Below are positions 48,111 through 62,265 of a DNA stretch of 64,000 nt, piece by piece (the stretch's first letter is position 1; every line of letters starts with the position of its first letter). The position numbers and the translations under genes were made by a program. The stretch lies in assembly GCA_964006375.1 (NCBI GenBank), contig OZ023268.1, positions 87,672,358-87,736,357 of the forward strand. Direction: 5' to 3'. The DNA is from Tillus elongatus (taxonomy: Eukaryota; Arthropoda; Insecta; Coleoptera; Cleridae). The notes under the pieces are model-generated. The model made no database searches. It saw only the letters and a list, made by a program, of their open reading frames with translations, and had not been told where the DNA came from.

Positions 48111-49090
48111 CAGTGAGCGGCAATATTATGGAATAGACTCATTAAAATTTGAGAAATTTGTGTTTTGACGAAAAGCTGGTCAAATCTAGTTTTCAAAGAT
48201 ACACATTTTAGCATAAAATTTACGTGTCTCCCACTTCTGCTTTTCAAATATGACGTTATCGATATTTTTTTAACGACAACTCTTTTTTTTACTTCGATAC
48301 ATCATTGAATTGTCTACACGGTACCATCCAAATTTTGATACCTCACATTGTTAAATCTTCCGATGAAAGCCATTTAAAGAGTGGAAAACATAAATTCTAT
48401 GTAACACAACGATCAAATGATAACGAATAAGATAAGATGATTTCCTGTAAATAAAATGCTCAACATTGTATCCACAAGTAGATACTAATCAATAATACAG
48501 AAGAATCAGGTGTACGTCATTGTCAAATGAACGTTATTCTTAATAACATAAATCTCTTTTGAAAGTTAATTGAGAATGGCACCTTTAAGCGAAACCCAGC
48601 GTATAGAAATTTTAATTCATGTTGGATGCGATGATGAAACCAGAACACAGTAAGAAGTGTACAACGTGTTAAATGCGAAATGTCACCATGGACGTATCAG
48701 CCAATCTACTGTAAGTACAATCGAGAAGAATTTCAGGGAAACTGGACATGTTAAACACATTCAAAGTGCAGGGCGTCCTAAGAAAATTTAAGAAGACGTA
48801 AAACTTGATATTTTATTAGGTGTGAGTGATAATCCTCATGTATCATCTCGATCGATTGCAGCGGACTATGAAATTGCTCAGCGGCCAGTATTACGTGCAT
48901 TAAAATTAGAAAATTACCCTCCTTACAAAATACAGCTGCTGCGCGAACTTAATAAAGATGACCCTGACCGACGAATGCATTTTTGTAAAACAATGCAACT
49001 GTAATCCAAACCTTATTCGCCAAATTTCTTTTTTGGACGAAGTATCAATTTGGCTAAATGGAACAGTAAATAAACAAAAGTACAGGTATT

Positions 49091-50500
49091 GGAGTTGAGA
49101 GAATCCTTACTGGATCTACACTGCGGTCGTCAGGCCGAGAATCCTCTATGGGGCGTTGGTCGGGTGGTGCGGTGTGAACCAAACTACCAGCAGGAGGCTG
49201 GCCAAACTCCAAAGGCTGGCAATCCTGGGTATCACAGGCGCTATGAGGACGACACCCTCAGCCGCGCTAGAGGTCCTGTTGATGCTGTCACCGCTTCCCA
49301 TCTGTGTCAGGAGGGAGGCGATGGCGTCGCATCTCAGAATGCGAGACGCAGGAAACTGGTGCGGAGAGGGAGCAGTAATAGGACATGCAAGAGTCGCCAA
49401 GGAGGTGGAAAAGGAAATTCCGATTTCCGCCATAAAGGTACGGGATGCCGAGGATGATATTAGGTTGACTAGGCCATACACCCTCAAGATCCACAGTAGG
49501 GATCAGTGGAGGGAAAATGAGGTTAAATTCCAGCCCACAAGCCTGGTCTGTTTCACCGACGGATCGCGGCTGGAGGACCAACAATCCTCCGGGGCAGGAA
49601 TATACATCGAGGGCCTGGGGTTGCGTGAGAGCTATGCTCTTGGCGCATATACCACGGCATTCGAAACAGAGGTGTACGCTATCCTGTCTGTGGCCAATAG
49701 GCAGGATGTGAAAAGGAGTCCCGAAAAATGTGTGTACATCTGCTCGGATAGCCAGGCAGTCCTTCGGGCAGTCTGCACGGCCAGAATCAGGTCTACACTA
49801 GTTCAGGAGTGCGCTGACGCTCTTAAAGGACTAGCCAAGACAAAGAAGGTACAACTAGTGTGGGTTCTGGGAGACTGTGGCGTGGCGGGGAATGAGGTCG
49901 CGAATAATCTTGCAAGGCTTGGTTCCCGGCGGCCGTTCTGTGGCCCGGAGCCGGCGATAGGTATAAGTAGGAAGACGGTCTCTGTCGCCTTAGACAGGTG
50001 GACCGAGAAAGCAATGAAGAGGCACTGGGGGTCGGTTGGTGACTGCAGGCAGGGAGGGACTTCGTGGAGGGGCCGGACAGAGATAAAGCTGTTTGGATAC
50101 TCGGAAGGGGTCGACCTACGCTTCGCCGCATCCTTGGGGTGCTCACAGGCCACTGCGCCCTTAGAATACACCTCACATTGATAGGCGTAGAGAGGGATCC
50201 CATTTGCCAGGAATGCGGCGAGGATGAGGAAACGTCCTACCACTACCTGTGCAAATGCGAGGCTTTTGGGAGTCTTTGAGCAGAATTGTTCGGATTTAGG
50301 AATCTGCATAGGAATCAGGTAAGTACCGTCCAATTGAAGACCGTCACGGCCCTCATCTGGAGGTCGAGGCGGTTTGGCGACGGAACCGATGAGGAGTAGA
50401 GCATGGTTGATGGGTTACTCGGGGTTTAAAAAAGGGACCATGGTGACCTACTTGCTTGGCGTTGGCCTCCCCACCACTGCTGCTACTACTACTACTACTA
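49091..50500 (+). mobile_element. 5'-truncated RNase H LINE in the transposase, (CTA)n tail
   Basis: Begins in the RT thumb (WIYTAVVRPRILYGALVGWC) and ends in CTACTACTACTACTACTA. A second copy starts at 63083. Visibly more GC-rich than surrounding DNA. Boundaries are judged from where the transposase text stops and resumes. Confidence 0.82.
49100..50279 (+). pseudogene. LINE RT C-terminus and RNase H domain
   Basis: One frame stays open to 50181; counting from the TTG at 49156 it has 341 codons. It carries RNase H motifs FTDGSR (Asp135), ETEVYAI (Glu172) and CSDSQAV (Asp198). The WVPGHxG histidine is Asp240 and the last Asp is Asn250, so the enzyme should be dead. After a frameshift near 50070 the C-terminal zinc-knuckle-like CQECGEDEETSYHYLCKC is readable to 50279. 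RNase H plus this Cys/His tail fits I/R1/Loa-type LINEs. Confidence 0.82.
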
Positions 50501-51131
50501 AATGACTGAAGCGTATACACAACACCCTCGCAAAGTTAACGTGTAGTCAGGAATAGTCCACGATAGAATCATAGGTCCTTACTTCTTTGACGAAACTCAC
50601 TGGGCACCGATATCCGATATCATAATTTTCCAAGGAATGAGCTTATTCCTATTCTTGCTGCAAGTTTTACAGATGAAGCTGATCTTGATTTACAAAGTGA
50701 TGATATTTGGTTTCAACAAGACGGTGCACCTCCGCACTTTGTACGTCCTGTTCGCGAAATTTTAAATGACTGCATTTCTGGCAATGGATCAGTAGGCGAG
50801 GGCCAATAGAGTGCCCCAGGTCCGCAGATCCTACGCTCCTGGATTTTTTATGGTGGTATTTAAAATAAAAAATCTATGTTAACAAACCAAATTAGAAGAT
50901 TTGAAAAATCGAATTACGTATGAAATGAGTCTAATTAGCCCTGATGTCATTCGCAATGTACAAGAAGAATATGTCAACAGATTTTCTTATTGTCAAGAAG
51001 TCGGTGGAGTGCATTTCGAACATATTTAAAGGAAACAATAATTTAGTTTGTTGAATAAGAACCTCACATTTATCTTTTAATTGTTGTTATGAATAGAATT
51101 TATGTTTTCCACTCTTTAAATGACTTTTATT

Positions 51132-51491
51132 AGAGCCTCGGTGGTTCAGGGGCCAGAACGTGTGCCTCTGAACCGAAGGGTACTGGGTTTGATCCCAGGG
51201 TTCTCCTTTCACTTTTTCAGTGCAAACTGTAACGTTAAGATCAACCGAGGTTCTGGCATTGTATTTGAGCAAGTTGAATGTCTGCACGTTCCTCCTTTCG
51301 GAGGGGGCGTAAAGCCGTCGGTCCCGTGTCCATGCGATGTTGGGCAGGTTAAATATCCCTACCCTCCTTAGAGAAAGACATGGGTTCGGAAAAATTTCCA
51401 GGGTAGTGAGGTGAAACTGCTCCCTGGCGTCGGTGCTTGGCCATAGTCGCGGAAATAGGCCGACGTTAAAGAAACAAAACACACACACAAG
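51132..51491 (+). mobile_element. SINE family 1, full-length copy in a mariner TIR
   Basis: 360 bp flanked by an 11-bp target duplication with one mismatch: TGACTTTTATT at 51121-51131 and TGACTTTCATT at 51492-51502. tRNA-like head with A box TGGTTCAGGGG and B box GGTTTGATCCC. The body matches 13773-14136 on the opposite strand. Confidence 0.9.
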
Positions 51492-51660
51492 TGACTTTCA
51501 TTCGAAAATTTAAAATGTGAGGTAACAAAATTTTGTATATAATAAAATGATCTATCAAAATAAAAATAAAACAGGGGGTATTCATTAAAAAAATGTCGAT
51601 GGCGTCTTATTTGAAAATCAGGAGTGGAAGAAACGTGAATTTTATGCAAAAATGTGTATT

Positions 51661-51702
51661 TTTAGCGGTTTTTTTGTAAATTAGCTAATGAAGAGATCTG
51701 TG

Positions 51703-51799
<97 letters not shown>

Positions 51800-51960
51800 A
51801 CTGATAGCTCAAAAAATAATGGACCGATCTTGATCAAATTTGGTGAGTATCTTCCTTTTTGCAAGTGCCTTGGATAAGTTCATTAGCCAGGAAAATCGGA
51901 CCTGGTTTTCCCGGCAAATTTTGTGTTTTCTTTCTAAAAAAAAATCATATCTCCGTAAAT
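51661..51960. repeat. AT-core repeat with (TA)n at 51704-51796
   Basis: TTAGCTAATGAAGAGATC, the TA tract, then ATAGCTCAAAAAATAATGG and TTCATTAGCCAGGAAAATCG. Confidence 0.8.
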
Positions 51961-52690
51961 AACCCCCAAGAAGTTACGGTACCAGGAGTGAATAGGGGTG
52001 CTGGGCGGGGTAGGTAGTAAAAAGGAAATATGAGCAGAAAATGCGAATAAAACGGGCTTGAAAGTTGTTTCACATCTTGAAGCCATATCCCCCTTAAACG
52101 CTGCCTACCACGCACAGCACCCCTATTCCCCCAGGTGCCGTAACTTCCTTGGCGGGTATGAACAAGAAACTTTCTTGTGGTTTATGCAACGAGTGTGGTT
52201 GTATGCACGCAAGGGGGGAAGAAAAATCCCCACGACGAAGCAGCCACCCCAACCCTACCACAAGAAAAGCGGATGGGGGAGGGGTCTGCTTCGTCGTAGG
52301 CATTTTCCTCCCCCCTCGTGTACATACAACCACCCTCGTTGCATAAACCACAAGGAAAACTTCTTGTTCATACCCCCCTAGGAAGTTACGTGACCTGGGG
52401 GCGAATAGGGGTGCTGTGCGAGGTAGGCGGGGTTTATTGGGGATATGGTTTCAAATAGACAGCTTTTAAGCAGTTTTCTTTGCTTTTTCTGCTCATATTT
52501 CCTTTTTACTACCTACCCCGCCCAGCACCCCTATTCTCAGTCCCAGTAACTTTCTTGGGGGGTGTGAACAAGAAATTTTTCTTGTGGTTTGTGCATCCAG
52601 GTGGGGTCCTAGTAATATTCCTGAAAACAATTTTTTGAAAGGCGTTCGGGAGCTGATCTGCAAATTTACCGAATTTTCATTAAATCCTTC
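51960..52690. repeat. Family C foldback, most symmetric copy
   Basis: Arms mirror about 52265. CACCCCTATTCCCCCAGG near 52120 faces GGGGCGAATAGGGGTGCTG near 52400, and inner AACAAGAAACTTTCTTGTGG faces CCACAAGGAAAACTTCTTG. Outer blocks (AAGTTACG.., CCGCCCAGCACC..) also repeat inverted. Frames here are artefacts of the palindrome. Confidence 0.75.
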
Positions 52691-52714
52691 AAATTTCAAT
52701 AACTCAATTTGTTA

Positions 52715-52893
52715 TTTTTTTTATTTAATATTATTATTGGCTGCGGCATATCAGGCCATTAGCACATTCATTTCCCATCATTCAATATTTTTACAATTTT
52801 TTCCAGACAAAGTCAACTTGGCTCGCCCAGGAATCGAACCCGTGACCTCTCGCTTAGCAGGCTTGCACCTAGCAACCTGCGCCACGAGAGCGT
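52715..52893 (-). mobile_element. SINE family 2 (tRNA-derived)
   Basis: On the minus strand a tRNA-like head with A box TGGCGCAGGTTG and B box GGTTCGATTCC, a ~100-bp body and a T/A-rich tail. The likely target duplication is AATTTGTTATT/AATTTCTTATT around it (one mismatch). It splits an array-unit element between CTCAATTTGTTATT and TTATTAACG. A plain tRNA gene is unlikely because the cloverleaf ends do not pair and a SINE body follows. Confidence 0.78.
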
Positions 52894-52894
52894 C

Positions 52895-53225
52895 AAAATT
52901 TCTTATTAACGTAAGCTTTGTTGGCTAGGAAACCAACATTTAAGTTGATTTTCGGAAATTTTTTGTATATTTTCAAACCATAAGTAATTTTTATAAAATA
53001 TAGTACATTGTTTCTACTAAATAGGCTATACCGATAATAAGATTGATGCCTGCTCGCATTTGCTATTAAAAACATTTTTTATGGAAATTTATTTTGATGA
53101 AATATGGTACATTGTTTCTACTATAATACAGGCAACCAAATTTGATGCATGCTTTCATCAAAGAAAGACATTTGCTATAAAAAATATTTTAAAGAAAATT
53201 CGCTACCATAACGCACTTGCTGCGT
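52895..53225. repeat. Array-unit element, second half
   Basis: Continues the unit interrupted by SINE 2 (GTTGGCTAGGAAACC), contains a partial internal duplication and ends CATAACGCACTTGCTGCGTC at about 53225. Confidence 0.75.
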
Positions 53226-54010
53226 CCAGAGAAATTTGAAAACTAGAATTGACGTGCATTTGGTTAAAACACAAATGGCTCAAATTTTAATAAATTCATT
53301 TAATCATTTTGGCGAACACTGTGCTACATCACAAGGTGGCATTTTAATTCGAAGTATAATATCATATGTTTTGCGATTTAGACTTCTTATGTATTTTTTG
53401 TACGTTTTTATAGAGTCTAAAGGACAGGGTTTTAAGTGATTCAAACATTCCCCGTCAAAAACATAAAATTATGAAAGTTTTGCTTTTTATTGCTTCCACT
53501 TTATGCCAAGTCCCGTAATATCTGTTTCACATAAATAAAATATCTCTGTATGAAAGCGGCAGGGAGCAAAATGTCATATAAACTCATGTAAAGAAGTGAC
53601 ATGTTAGATTTGCCAACTTTATTATAAAAGCGAATTTGAAAGAGAATTGTTTTTATAACACACGACGATGACCCCAATCACACACGGTTTAGAGAGCTTG
53701 GATTATATGAGCCAGTGAATATTCCAAGAGGGTGGATATATTTTATTTTAGACTGAATCCTTAAAAAAATGGATAACAGAATAACTTTTCATCGCATTAC
53801 TTCGTCAGGTATCCAGTGAACACACTTACATCCAAAAAAGTTCCTTAATTTAACATTTAGTTCGGAGAGTTTCAAAGGATGTTTTGAATCTCTGAGGTTG
53901 TATTAAATCTTTGCCAGTATTACATACAGTGTACTCCTAATATATGGAATAAATTAAGTAAAAAACGAAATACAGACGTAGAGACTATTTATCTGGCTTC
54001 ACAAATGTCC
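53226..54010. other. No recognised gene
   Basis: AT-rich sequence. A 67-codon frame at 53236 has no recognised domain. Confidence 0.45.
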
Positions 54011-55640
<1,630 letters not shown>

Positions 55641-55975
55641 AGAAAAGACATTCTGTACAGAGCAAGTGCGTTATGGTAGTGAATTTTGGTCAAATGCTTC
55701 ATATTTGAATAGCTCAATTTGCTATTAACCTATAAGGTTGACCAAGAAACGAGTTTTTTCGTAACTACTTTAAGTTTGCGTTCGGAAATTTGTGTAAATT
55801 TTCAAACAATAAAGTTATTTTGATGAAACATGACGCATTGTTTCTACTATATAGGTTATACTGGTAACCAAATTTGATGCCTGCTTTCTTAAAGAAAAAC
55901 ACACATATTTGCTATTAAAAACATTTTTATGAAAATTCACTACCATAGTGCACTTGCTGCGTGAACACTTTTTTC
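55641..55975. repeat. Single array-unit element
   Basis: Starts AGAGCAAGTGCGTTATGG and ends CATAGTGCACTTGCTGCGTG. Interior matches 32922-33246 in the same orientation. Confidence 0.8.
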
Positions 55976-56515
55976 TATTCTGTAACCGATTTCACTGTTT
56001 GACAGCATCAATCAGGAGAAAATTAAATTGATTTATACGTATTCGCCTGCTACAAATAACAATCCGTTAAATCGTCATGAGATTTTGATCAAAAAATTAT
56101 TTAAAAAATAAAATAAAAATGACAGATGGCCTATTCAGAATGTCAACGTGATGTGTGTCAATATTTAACATAGCAACGGATTTTTATTTGCAGTTTTCAT
56201 GAATACGTATAAATCAATGCAATTTTTTCCTGTGTGATGATGCCGATAAGCAGCGAAATCGGTTACAGAAATGAAAAACAAAACGAACATTCGTAAAGTC
56301 AGATAAATAGTCTCTACGTCTGTATTTAGTATGGAACGGTTTCACCAACAACAATCAATGAATAAAAGCGATTTTTTTTTTTGGAAAAAATCTCGGAACA
56401 AATCGATTTTATATGATAAAAATACACATTGTTGCATGAAAGTCATTACTATTTGTTTAACCTTTTGAGGCCGGAATTATTTTTTTCAAAAAAATTAATT
56501 AGGTGCACTTGACAG
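55976..56515. other. No recognised gene
   Basis: AT-rich sequence; nothing recognised. Confidence 0.45.
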
Positions 56516-56776
56516 TTTCACCTTTTTAGTGAATTTTTATTTTTTTAAAATTCGCTAATAGAGAGGTATCGATGGTGAGACGTTGTAAAATTTTTTTTAA
56601 ATAAGCGCGAACTAGAACCCCTAGAATCCTAATCGGGGGTCAGTTTCAATTTTTATTTGTGAATTTTTATTAAAAAAATTCACTAATAGAGAGGTATCGA
56701 TGGTGAGACTTTGCAACAATTCTTTCAAATGAGCGCGAATTAGGACCCCTAGAACCCATATACGGGGTCAGTTTGA

Positions 56777-56870
<94 letters not shown>

Positions 56871-57140
56871 CCGTCTGATAACTCAAAAAATAATTAACCG
56901 ATTTAGATGAAATTCGGCAAGTGCCTTTCTTTTATTAATGGCTTGGATGAGTTTGTTGGCCAGGAAAATCGGACGGGGTTTTCCGGGAAAATTTTGAGTT
57001 TTCTTTCAAAAAAAAATTTTTTTTCCGAAAATGTCGATAAAATTTGGTCTACATATTGCTTTGGGAAATACCTAACTATGTGCCAAAATTCAGCTTTCTA
57101 GGGTTACAGAAAATTGAGCTATTCAAATTTGAAACATTTA
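56516..57140. repeat. AT-core repeat with doubled left arm and (TA)n
   Basis: The GAGAGGTATCGATGGTGAGAC left-arm block occurs twice (56558 and 56690) before (TA)n at 56779-56866. The right arm runs to GAGCTATTCAAATTTGAAAC. Confidence 0.85.
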
Positions 57141-57788
57141 TGTTTAAATCATAAGTATGTGGTTGCTGTTGGTTAGTCAATGCTTTTCTTATTGACTCAT
57201 GAAATTCATTTGTAAGTTTCCGAGAAATGTCAATAATACTGAATTCACTGATTGTTAATCATTGGAAGCATTTACGATTATATATAACCCTATTGTAATG
57301 TATTATCATTTATCACCTCTGTAGTATAATTATTTTTGCCTTACAACTCGCAGCGTTTTTAGTCAATTGTTGTTATTAATAGTCAATAGTTTCTTTCCGA
57401 ATACACAAACCTTCCATTGACTTCTGCTTCTGCCGCTGTTACAGTCCTTTTATTTAGAGCTAGAGTTGTAACCACTCATACAAACAGTGTTTTTTAACCA
57501 CGTGGCTGGGCGACTGACCGAATTCATTCCCAGTTGCTGTTGATTTACTCATATTCTCTTAATATGTTTGAAGATGTGGTGTCTACTTCATTCCAAGTCA
57601 CTATTAACCGACTATTTATGAAATCAAATAAGTAAATTAAATTGATTGTCATAAAATATGTAGTGTATTAAGACAAGGGAAAAAGAAATAAAACATATAT
57701 AACTGTGCACATTTTGATTATATTTTAGGGTGCTTGAGAGAGGTATTGTCACAGCATAATATCTAATTAAAGTTCATTTGTAAATAGG
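57141..57788. other. No recognised gene
   Basis: AT-rich sequence; nothing recognised. Confidence 0.45.
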
Positions 57789-58396
<608 letters not shown>

Positions 58397-58859
58397 TTAT
58401 ATATTCATATGCAGTGTGTTTCACTTTAAGTGGCGACATTTCATTATTTCATAACAGGTCGGCTGATTTTCACACAAAAAATAAATACGATAGTACTTCA
58501 AAAGCTCCACATCCACATGAGTAATATTTTAATACTCGCTTTTCCATAGCCTACTACGCTAACAAATAACACCGCAAAAATGACTAAAGCATATTAGGCA
58601 TGTTTTTACGAAAAAAGAACAAATATCTCTATCAATTTAGGCACATCTGTAAGCCACAAATCCCAAGCTTCAATGCCGTAACTTATACCGAGTGTTCACC
58701 ATTTAAGTGCAAAAAATGGAAAAATCGACATTTTGGAGTGCCCTGTATAAACGCTACTGAGTGTCTTCCAAATATTAGTATTACCCAATTTGGACTTTGA
58801 TAGGCCCAGCATCTTAAATTTTGGGAAGACGCTACTCCATTATTTCTGAAAGTAACTAC
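58397..58859. other. No recognised gene
   Basis: 66-78-codon frames on both strands show no recognised domain. CCCTGTATAA near 58740 resembles a transposon end without a partner. Confidence 0.4.
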
Positions 58860-58990
58860 GTGAAGATTGGAACCTGCGATGAGCACTGATAAGTACACTT
58901 GGAGAACCCAAATCCCCACAACACATCTTTCTAAAGCCCTGATGGTCGTTTCACTAATAAAGTTAGCGTCAAAGGATGAAAACTTCTATT
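58860..58990 (-). repeat. PLE terminal repeat with broken hammerhead
   Basis: GAAGATTGGAACC, CACTTGGAGAACCCAAATCC and ACAACACATCTTT words match the PLE terminus. The hammerhead relic (58937-58977, minus) keeps GCTAAC/TTAGT and GAAACGA but has lost most of the CUGANGA box. Confidence 0.75.
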
Positions 58991-59229
58991 TTCCATCTTG
59001 ATTATCATAAGTAATACATTGAAAAGGGGTATGGTTCCCTATTCATTATGAACACTCTGTATAAGATATGAGGACGATATTGTGTGAATTGATACATTAG
59101 GTAACTCTTAATCCATTGGCATTCTAATATTTGCAAGACAATCTTAAAATAATGCGTACCATGATGTGGAGCTTTTATAGTACTTTATTTGAAGATTTTT
59201 TTTTCTTAAATCTGCCTAACCGTTATGAT
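58991..59229. other. No recognised gene
   Basis: AT-rich spacer. Confidence 0.4.
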
Positions 59230-59572
59230 ATAATGAATTGATTGTCGCCAATAACTCAAAAAGTAATTAACCGATTTTGATGAAACTCGGCAAGTGTCTT
59301 TCTTTTATTATTAGCTTGGATGAGTTCGTTAACCAGGAAAATCGGACAAGGTTTTCCGGGAAAATTTTGAGTTTTCTTTCGGAAAAAATGTATGTCCGAA
59401 AATTACAAAGCTATTTTGATTAAGTTTGGTGAATATGTTGCATTGGAAAAGACCTTACCGTATACCAAAATTCAACTTTCTAGGTGTATAGAAAATTGAG
59501 TTATTCAAATTTGTAGCATTTAATGAAAATTTGCCACCATAACGTACTTGCTGCGTCCCGAACTTTTTAACC
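59230..59572. repeat. AT-core right arm
   Basis: ATAACTCAAAAAGTAATTAACC, TTCGTTAACCAGGAAAATCG and terminus TAACGTACTTGCTGCGTCCC. Confidence 0.8.
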
Positions 59573-59679
59573 ATATTTCTAAGGTTTATAATAATTTTTT
59601 TCAATTAAATGGGAGTGTTCACAATGAGGACACTAGGAATATAATGAAATAAAATTCTATTTCAAAATATAAAAAGTCT

Positions 59680-59912
59680 GGACGCAGCAAGTGCGTTATG
59701 GTAGTGAATTTTCATATAAATATTTATTTATTAAATGCTTATTACTTTTTTTTTCTTATAACATAGAAATCTAAATTTTTGCATATAGTTTACTTTTTAT
59801 AACGTAGATCTACGTACCAAATTTGGTTACCATAACTGATACTTTTGGACATAAAAAAATTTCCAAAGGAAAACCCAAAATTTTTCCGAAAAACCTGGTC
59901 AGATTTTCCTGG

Positions 59913-59992
<80 letters not shown>
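59680..59992. repeat. AT-core repeat, inverse terminus to (TA)n
   Basis: GTCTGGACGCAGCAAGTGCG at 59682, an inverted right arm with ATTTTCCTGGCTAAC, then (TA)n 59917-59992 with no left arm. Confidence 0.8.
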
Positions 59993-59994
<2 letters not shown>

Positions 59995-61754
59995 TGGATG
60001 GTTAAGATTTTTAAAATATATGTTCTTTCACCTATTTATGTTAGCAATATGTGGACACTTCCACCTCCACGGATCAATTTGAATATTTTTCAAAAATTTC
60101 CAGTTTTTTAAAAAAGCACAATATGTCTTTTATTTCATCTACTTAGGTAACACGTAAACTTTTATATATTCACAGTTCATGATGTCATGTTTATAGTTAT
60201 GCTCATCGTAAATTTGCATATTTTTTGAATATTTGAATCTGAAATTTCCATCTCCCACTCTTCGAAGCCCCTACTTCGAACGTTTTTGACTATGCTGCTT
60301 TTTCCGTTTTCTTTCGAGAACTGCCCGTTTGCCATTTTTGTCTGCAGATTTTATTATGAGCTGTTGTATTTTATTGTGTCTTTTTGGACAACGGTTGTGT
60401 GTAAAGTGATTGTAGTTTATGGTAATTGTTAGTTGTTAGGTTCCGCAGTTGGATTTGCTTGAAGTGGCCCTTTTTTATGTTTACTTCTGAGTGGCTACTC
60501 GTCGATGTTTGTATGGAAAGCTCCGAGATCTGCCGCATTTAGAGTTACGTCAGATAAAACCACCCAGTAGGTTACGAGGAGATTTCACCCCAACCATTCA
60601 TCTCTTGGTATTAGCGTGAGGACCATTAGCCCAGAAATTTTCTTTTTCATAAGCTAGCTAGCAGATGCTATTTGTATCCCATGCACTGGCCAGGATTGGT
60701 TCCTAAGATAAGTACTTTCCAATTTTATATTGTCCAGGAATTTAATGGGATTATCGGAGTAATGAAAATCGTTTTGCGGACTATTATTTTAATGAATTAA
60801 ATACAGACCTCACACAATTCATGTAGACTATTCGGAGATCGTCACGGGTTGAACGTGAACCTCCGAATAAAACTTATTATATATTGGGTGGTCTTTATTT
60901 ATTTACTCTATACCAATTTTTTTCTAGCTCTTTTGTAATCATTTTGGTGAACGTTTTTGGCAGCCTATTACAGGAAAAATAATACTGTTTGGTGCTTACC
61001 TTTAACTCTGATTATTTTAATAACTATTTATATTCCAAATTTACGAAGTTGGTTTAAATGTCAATTCACTGTTAAGATAATTATCTTTATTTTAAATTTA
61101 CCAAGTGGTTTAAATGGCGATACATTACCAAATAATATCATACAATATCTATATTTTAATTTTACCCAGTTATTTACATATTGATACACTCACATGTTTA
61201 TTTTTGGCACGTATGATATTTATATAGGTATATTATCTATTTTATTATTTTCGAATAAAAAAAAAACTAAAACTTTAATTCAAGCAGTGAATTGTTTTGC
61301 TGCATGCTCTACAGGTTCTATAAATTGTGTACTCCTTATTTAAAGCTTGGACAAGTATAATGGACGTACCTATGACGTGATGCGTGTGTCTTTTTCATCC
61401 TTTCATTAGTTCTATAGTAACAATTACTTTTTAGGACAAGCATTACTTAGCACCTTTATATCTGTGTTTTTCTAATTTAACCGTGTCGTGGATAAACACT
61501 GACCATCTAGAGTTTTCAGTCGACTGCGGGCATATAAGACTGCTGGCGCCCTCTAAAATTGTTTTATTGAATTAGTGCTCATTTCATAAATATAACCTAG
61601 AGTTGAAAGAAAAACGTTCAACCGGAACCTCCCTAGGATTGCCGGAGCATAAGCGTTGCCTGCTGTTTATTCAGGATTCACATTAAATTTACTTTTAGAT
61701 TGTTCTATTTTTTTTTATTTGGCTATTATAGCAGAACGGAAGCTTTGTAACACT
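59993..61754. other. No recognised gene
   Basis: The longest stretch without an assigned repeat. Only a 75-codon frame at 60957 with no domain. No exon with both splice signals was found by eye. Confidence 0.5.
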
Positions 61755-61822
61755 ATATCCGCGACAATGGACAATCACCGACGCCAGGCAGCAGTTTCAG
61801 CTCACTATCCTTGAATCAATCC
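61755..61822 (-). repeat. SINE family 1, 3' fragment
   Basis: CAATCACCGACGCCAGGCAGC and CAGCTCACTATCC match the SINE 3' part on the minus strand. Confidence 0.7.
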
Positions 61823-62204
61823 AGTTGCGCCAGGGAAACGGAATTGTTTTAGATGAAGATGTTTCTGACTGTTCTTTGTTGTCGAAAATAAAAGCATTTA
61901 CTAAAGATGCATCGATGAAATAAAAAAAATTCGATGCCACCATTTTTTGGACTTTCTGTTGACTTCGTACAGGGATTTCAGGATGTCCACCTTATCGACG
62001 TATCCATGTGTTCATTATCGTTCTTCGCCATTTTAGGGCAGGAAATATATTGGCTGGATCCAACTTTTTCCTTGTGTAGAACTGATGCAATTTTGGATGG
62101 ATCTGAGTAATTACTTAGAAAGTCCACTGGTATGTTAATTCATTAATTTTAGAGTTAGGCCACTCATACTAGCCCGCCAATCAGAATCGCCTCACTTCAA
62201 ACAC
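61823..62204. other. No recognised gene
   Basis: A short frame (about 61815-61922, ILESIQLRQGNGIVLDEDVS then stop) looks mildly coding but has no domain. Confidence 0.35.
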
Positions 62205-62205
62205 T

Positions 62206-62235
62206 TAGGTCAGGTCAGGTCAGGTCAGGTCAGTG
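62206..62235. repeat. (GTCAG)n short tandem repeat
   Basis: Five or so AGGTC pentamers beside the piggyBac remnant. Confidence 0.9.
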
Positions 62236-62265
62236 GGCAGGTCTGCCGACCTTTTCTTACAGCGT

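Larger units (their letters stand above)
48576..51031 (+). pseudogene. Mariner-type transposase split by a LINE
   Basis: Part 1 (48576-49090) reads MAPLSETQRIEILIHVGCDD, SQSTVSTIEKNFRETGHV, DNPHVSSRSIAADYEIAQRP and FFLDEVSIWLNGTVNKQKYR (Asp 1 region). Part 2 (50501-51031) reads TQHPRKVNV.SGIV.DRIIGPY, QQDGAPPHFVRPVREIL (Asp 2), a decayed Asp 3 region and VGGVHFEHI. In-frame stops occur in both parts. Confidence 0.8.
48111..51660 (+). mobile_element. Mariner-type element broken by a LINE and a SINE
   Basis: Left end CAGTGAGCGGCAATATTATG. The left TIR (to about 48402) is the inverse of the right TIR (51085-51120 plus 51492-51660), sharing for example TTTAAAGAGTGGAAAACATA and TTTACGTGTCTCCCAC-like words. 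The transposase between them is split by a LINE, and the right TIR is split by a SINE. The far right end is cut by an AT-core repeat. Confidence 0.8.

Noticed and set aside
49803..50333. Minus-strand 126-176-codon frames opposite the LINE
   Set aside because: Antisense shadows of the GC-richer RNase H coding strand.
52058..52381. Overlapping 65-107-codon frames in the G-rich foldback
   Set aside because: Palindromic DNA gives mirror frames on both strands; no domain.
52820..52893. Possible tRNA gene on the minus strand
   Set aside because: A and B boxes are present but the acceptor ends do not pair and a SINE body with tail and probable target duplication follows.
58600..58919. Overlapping 66- and 78-codon frames on opposite strands
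   Set aside because: Neither has a recognisable domain, and the minus frame starts in PLE-terminus DNA.
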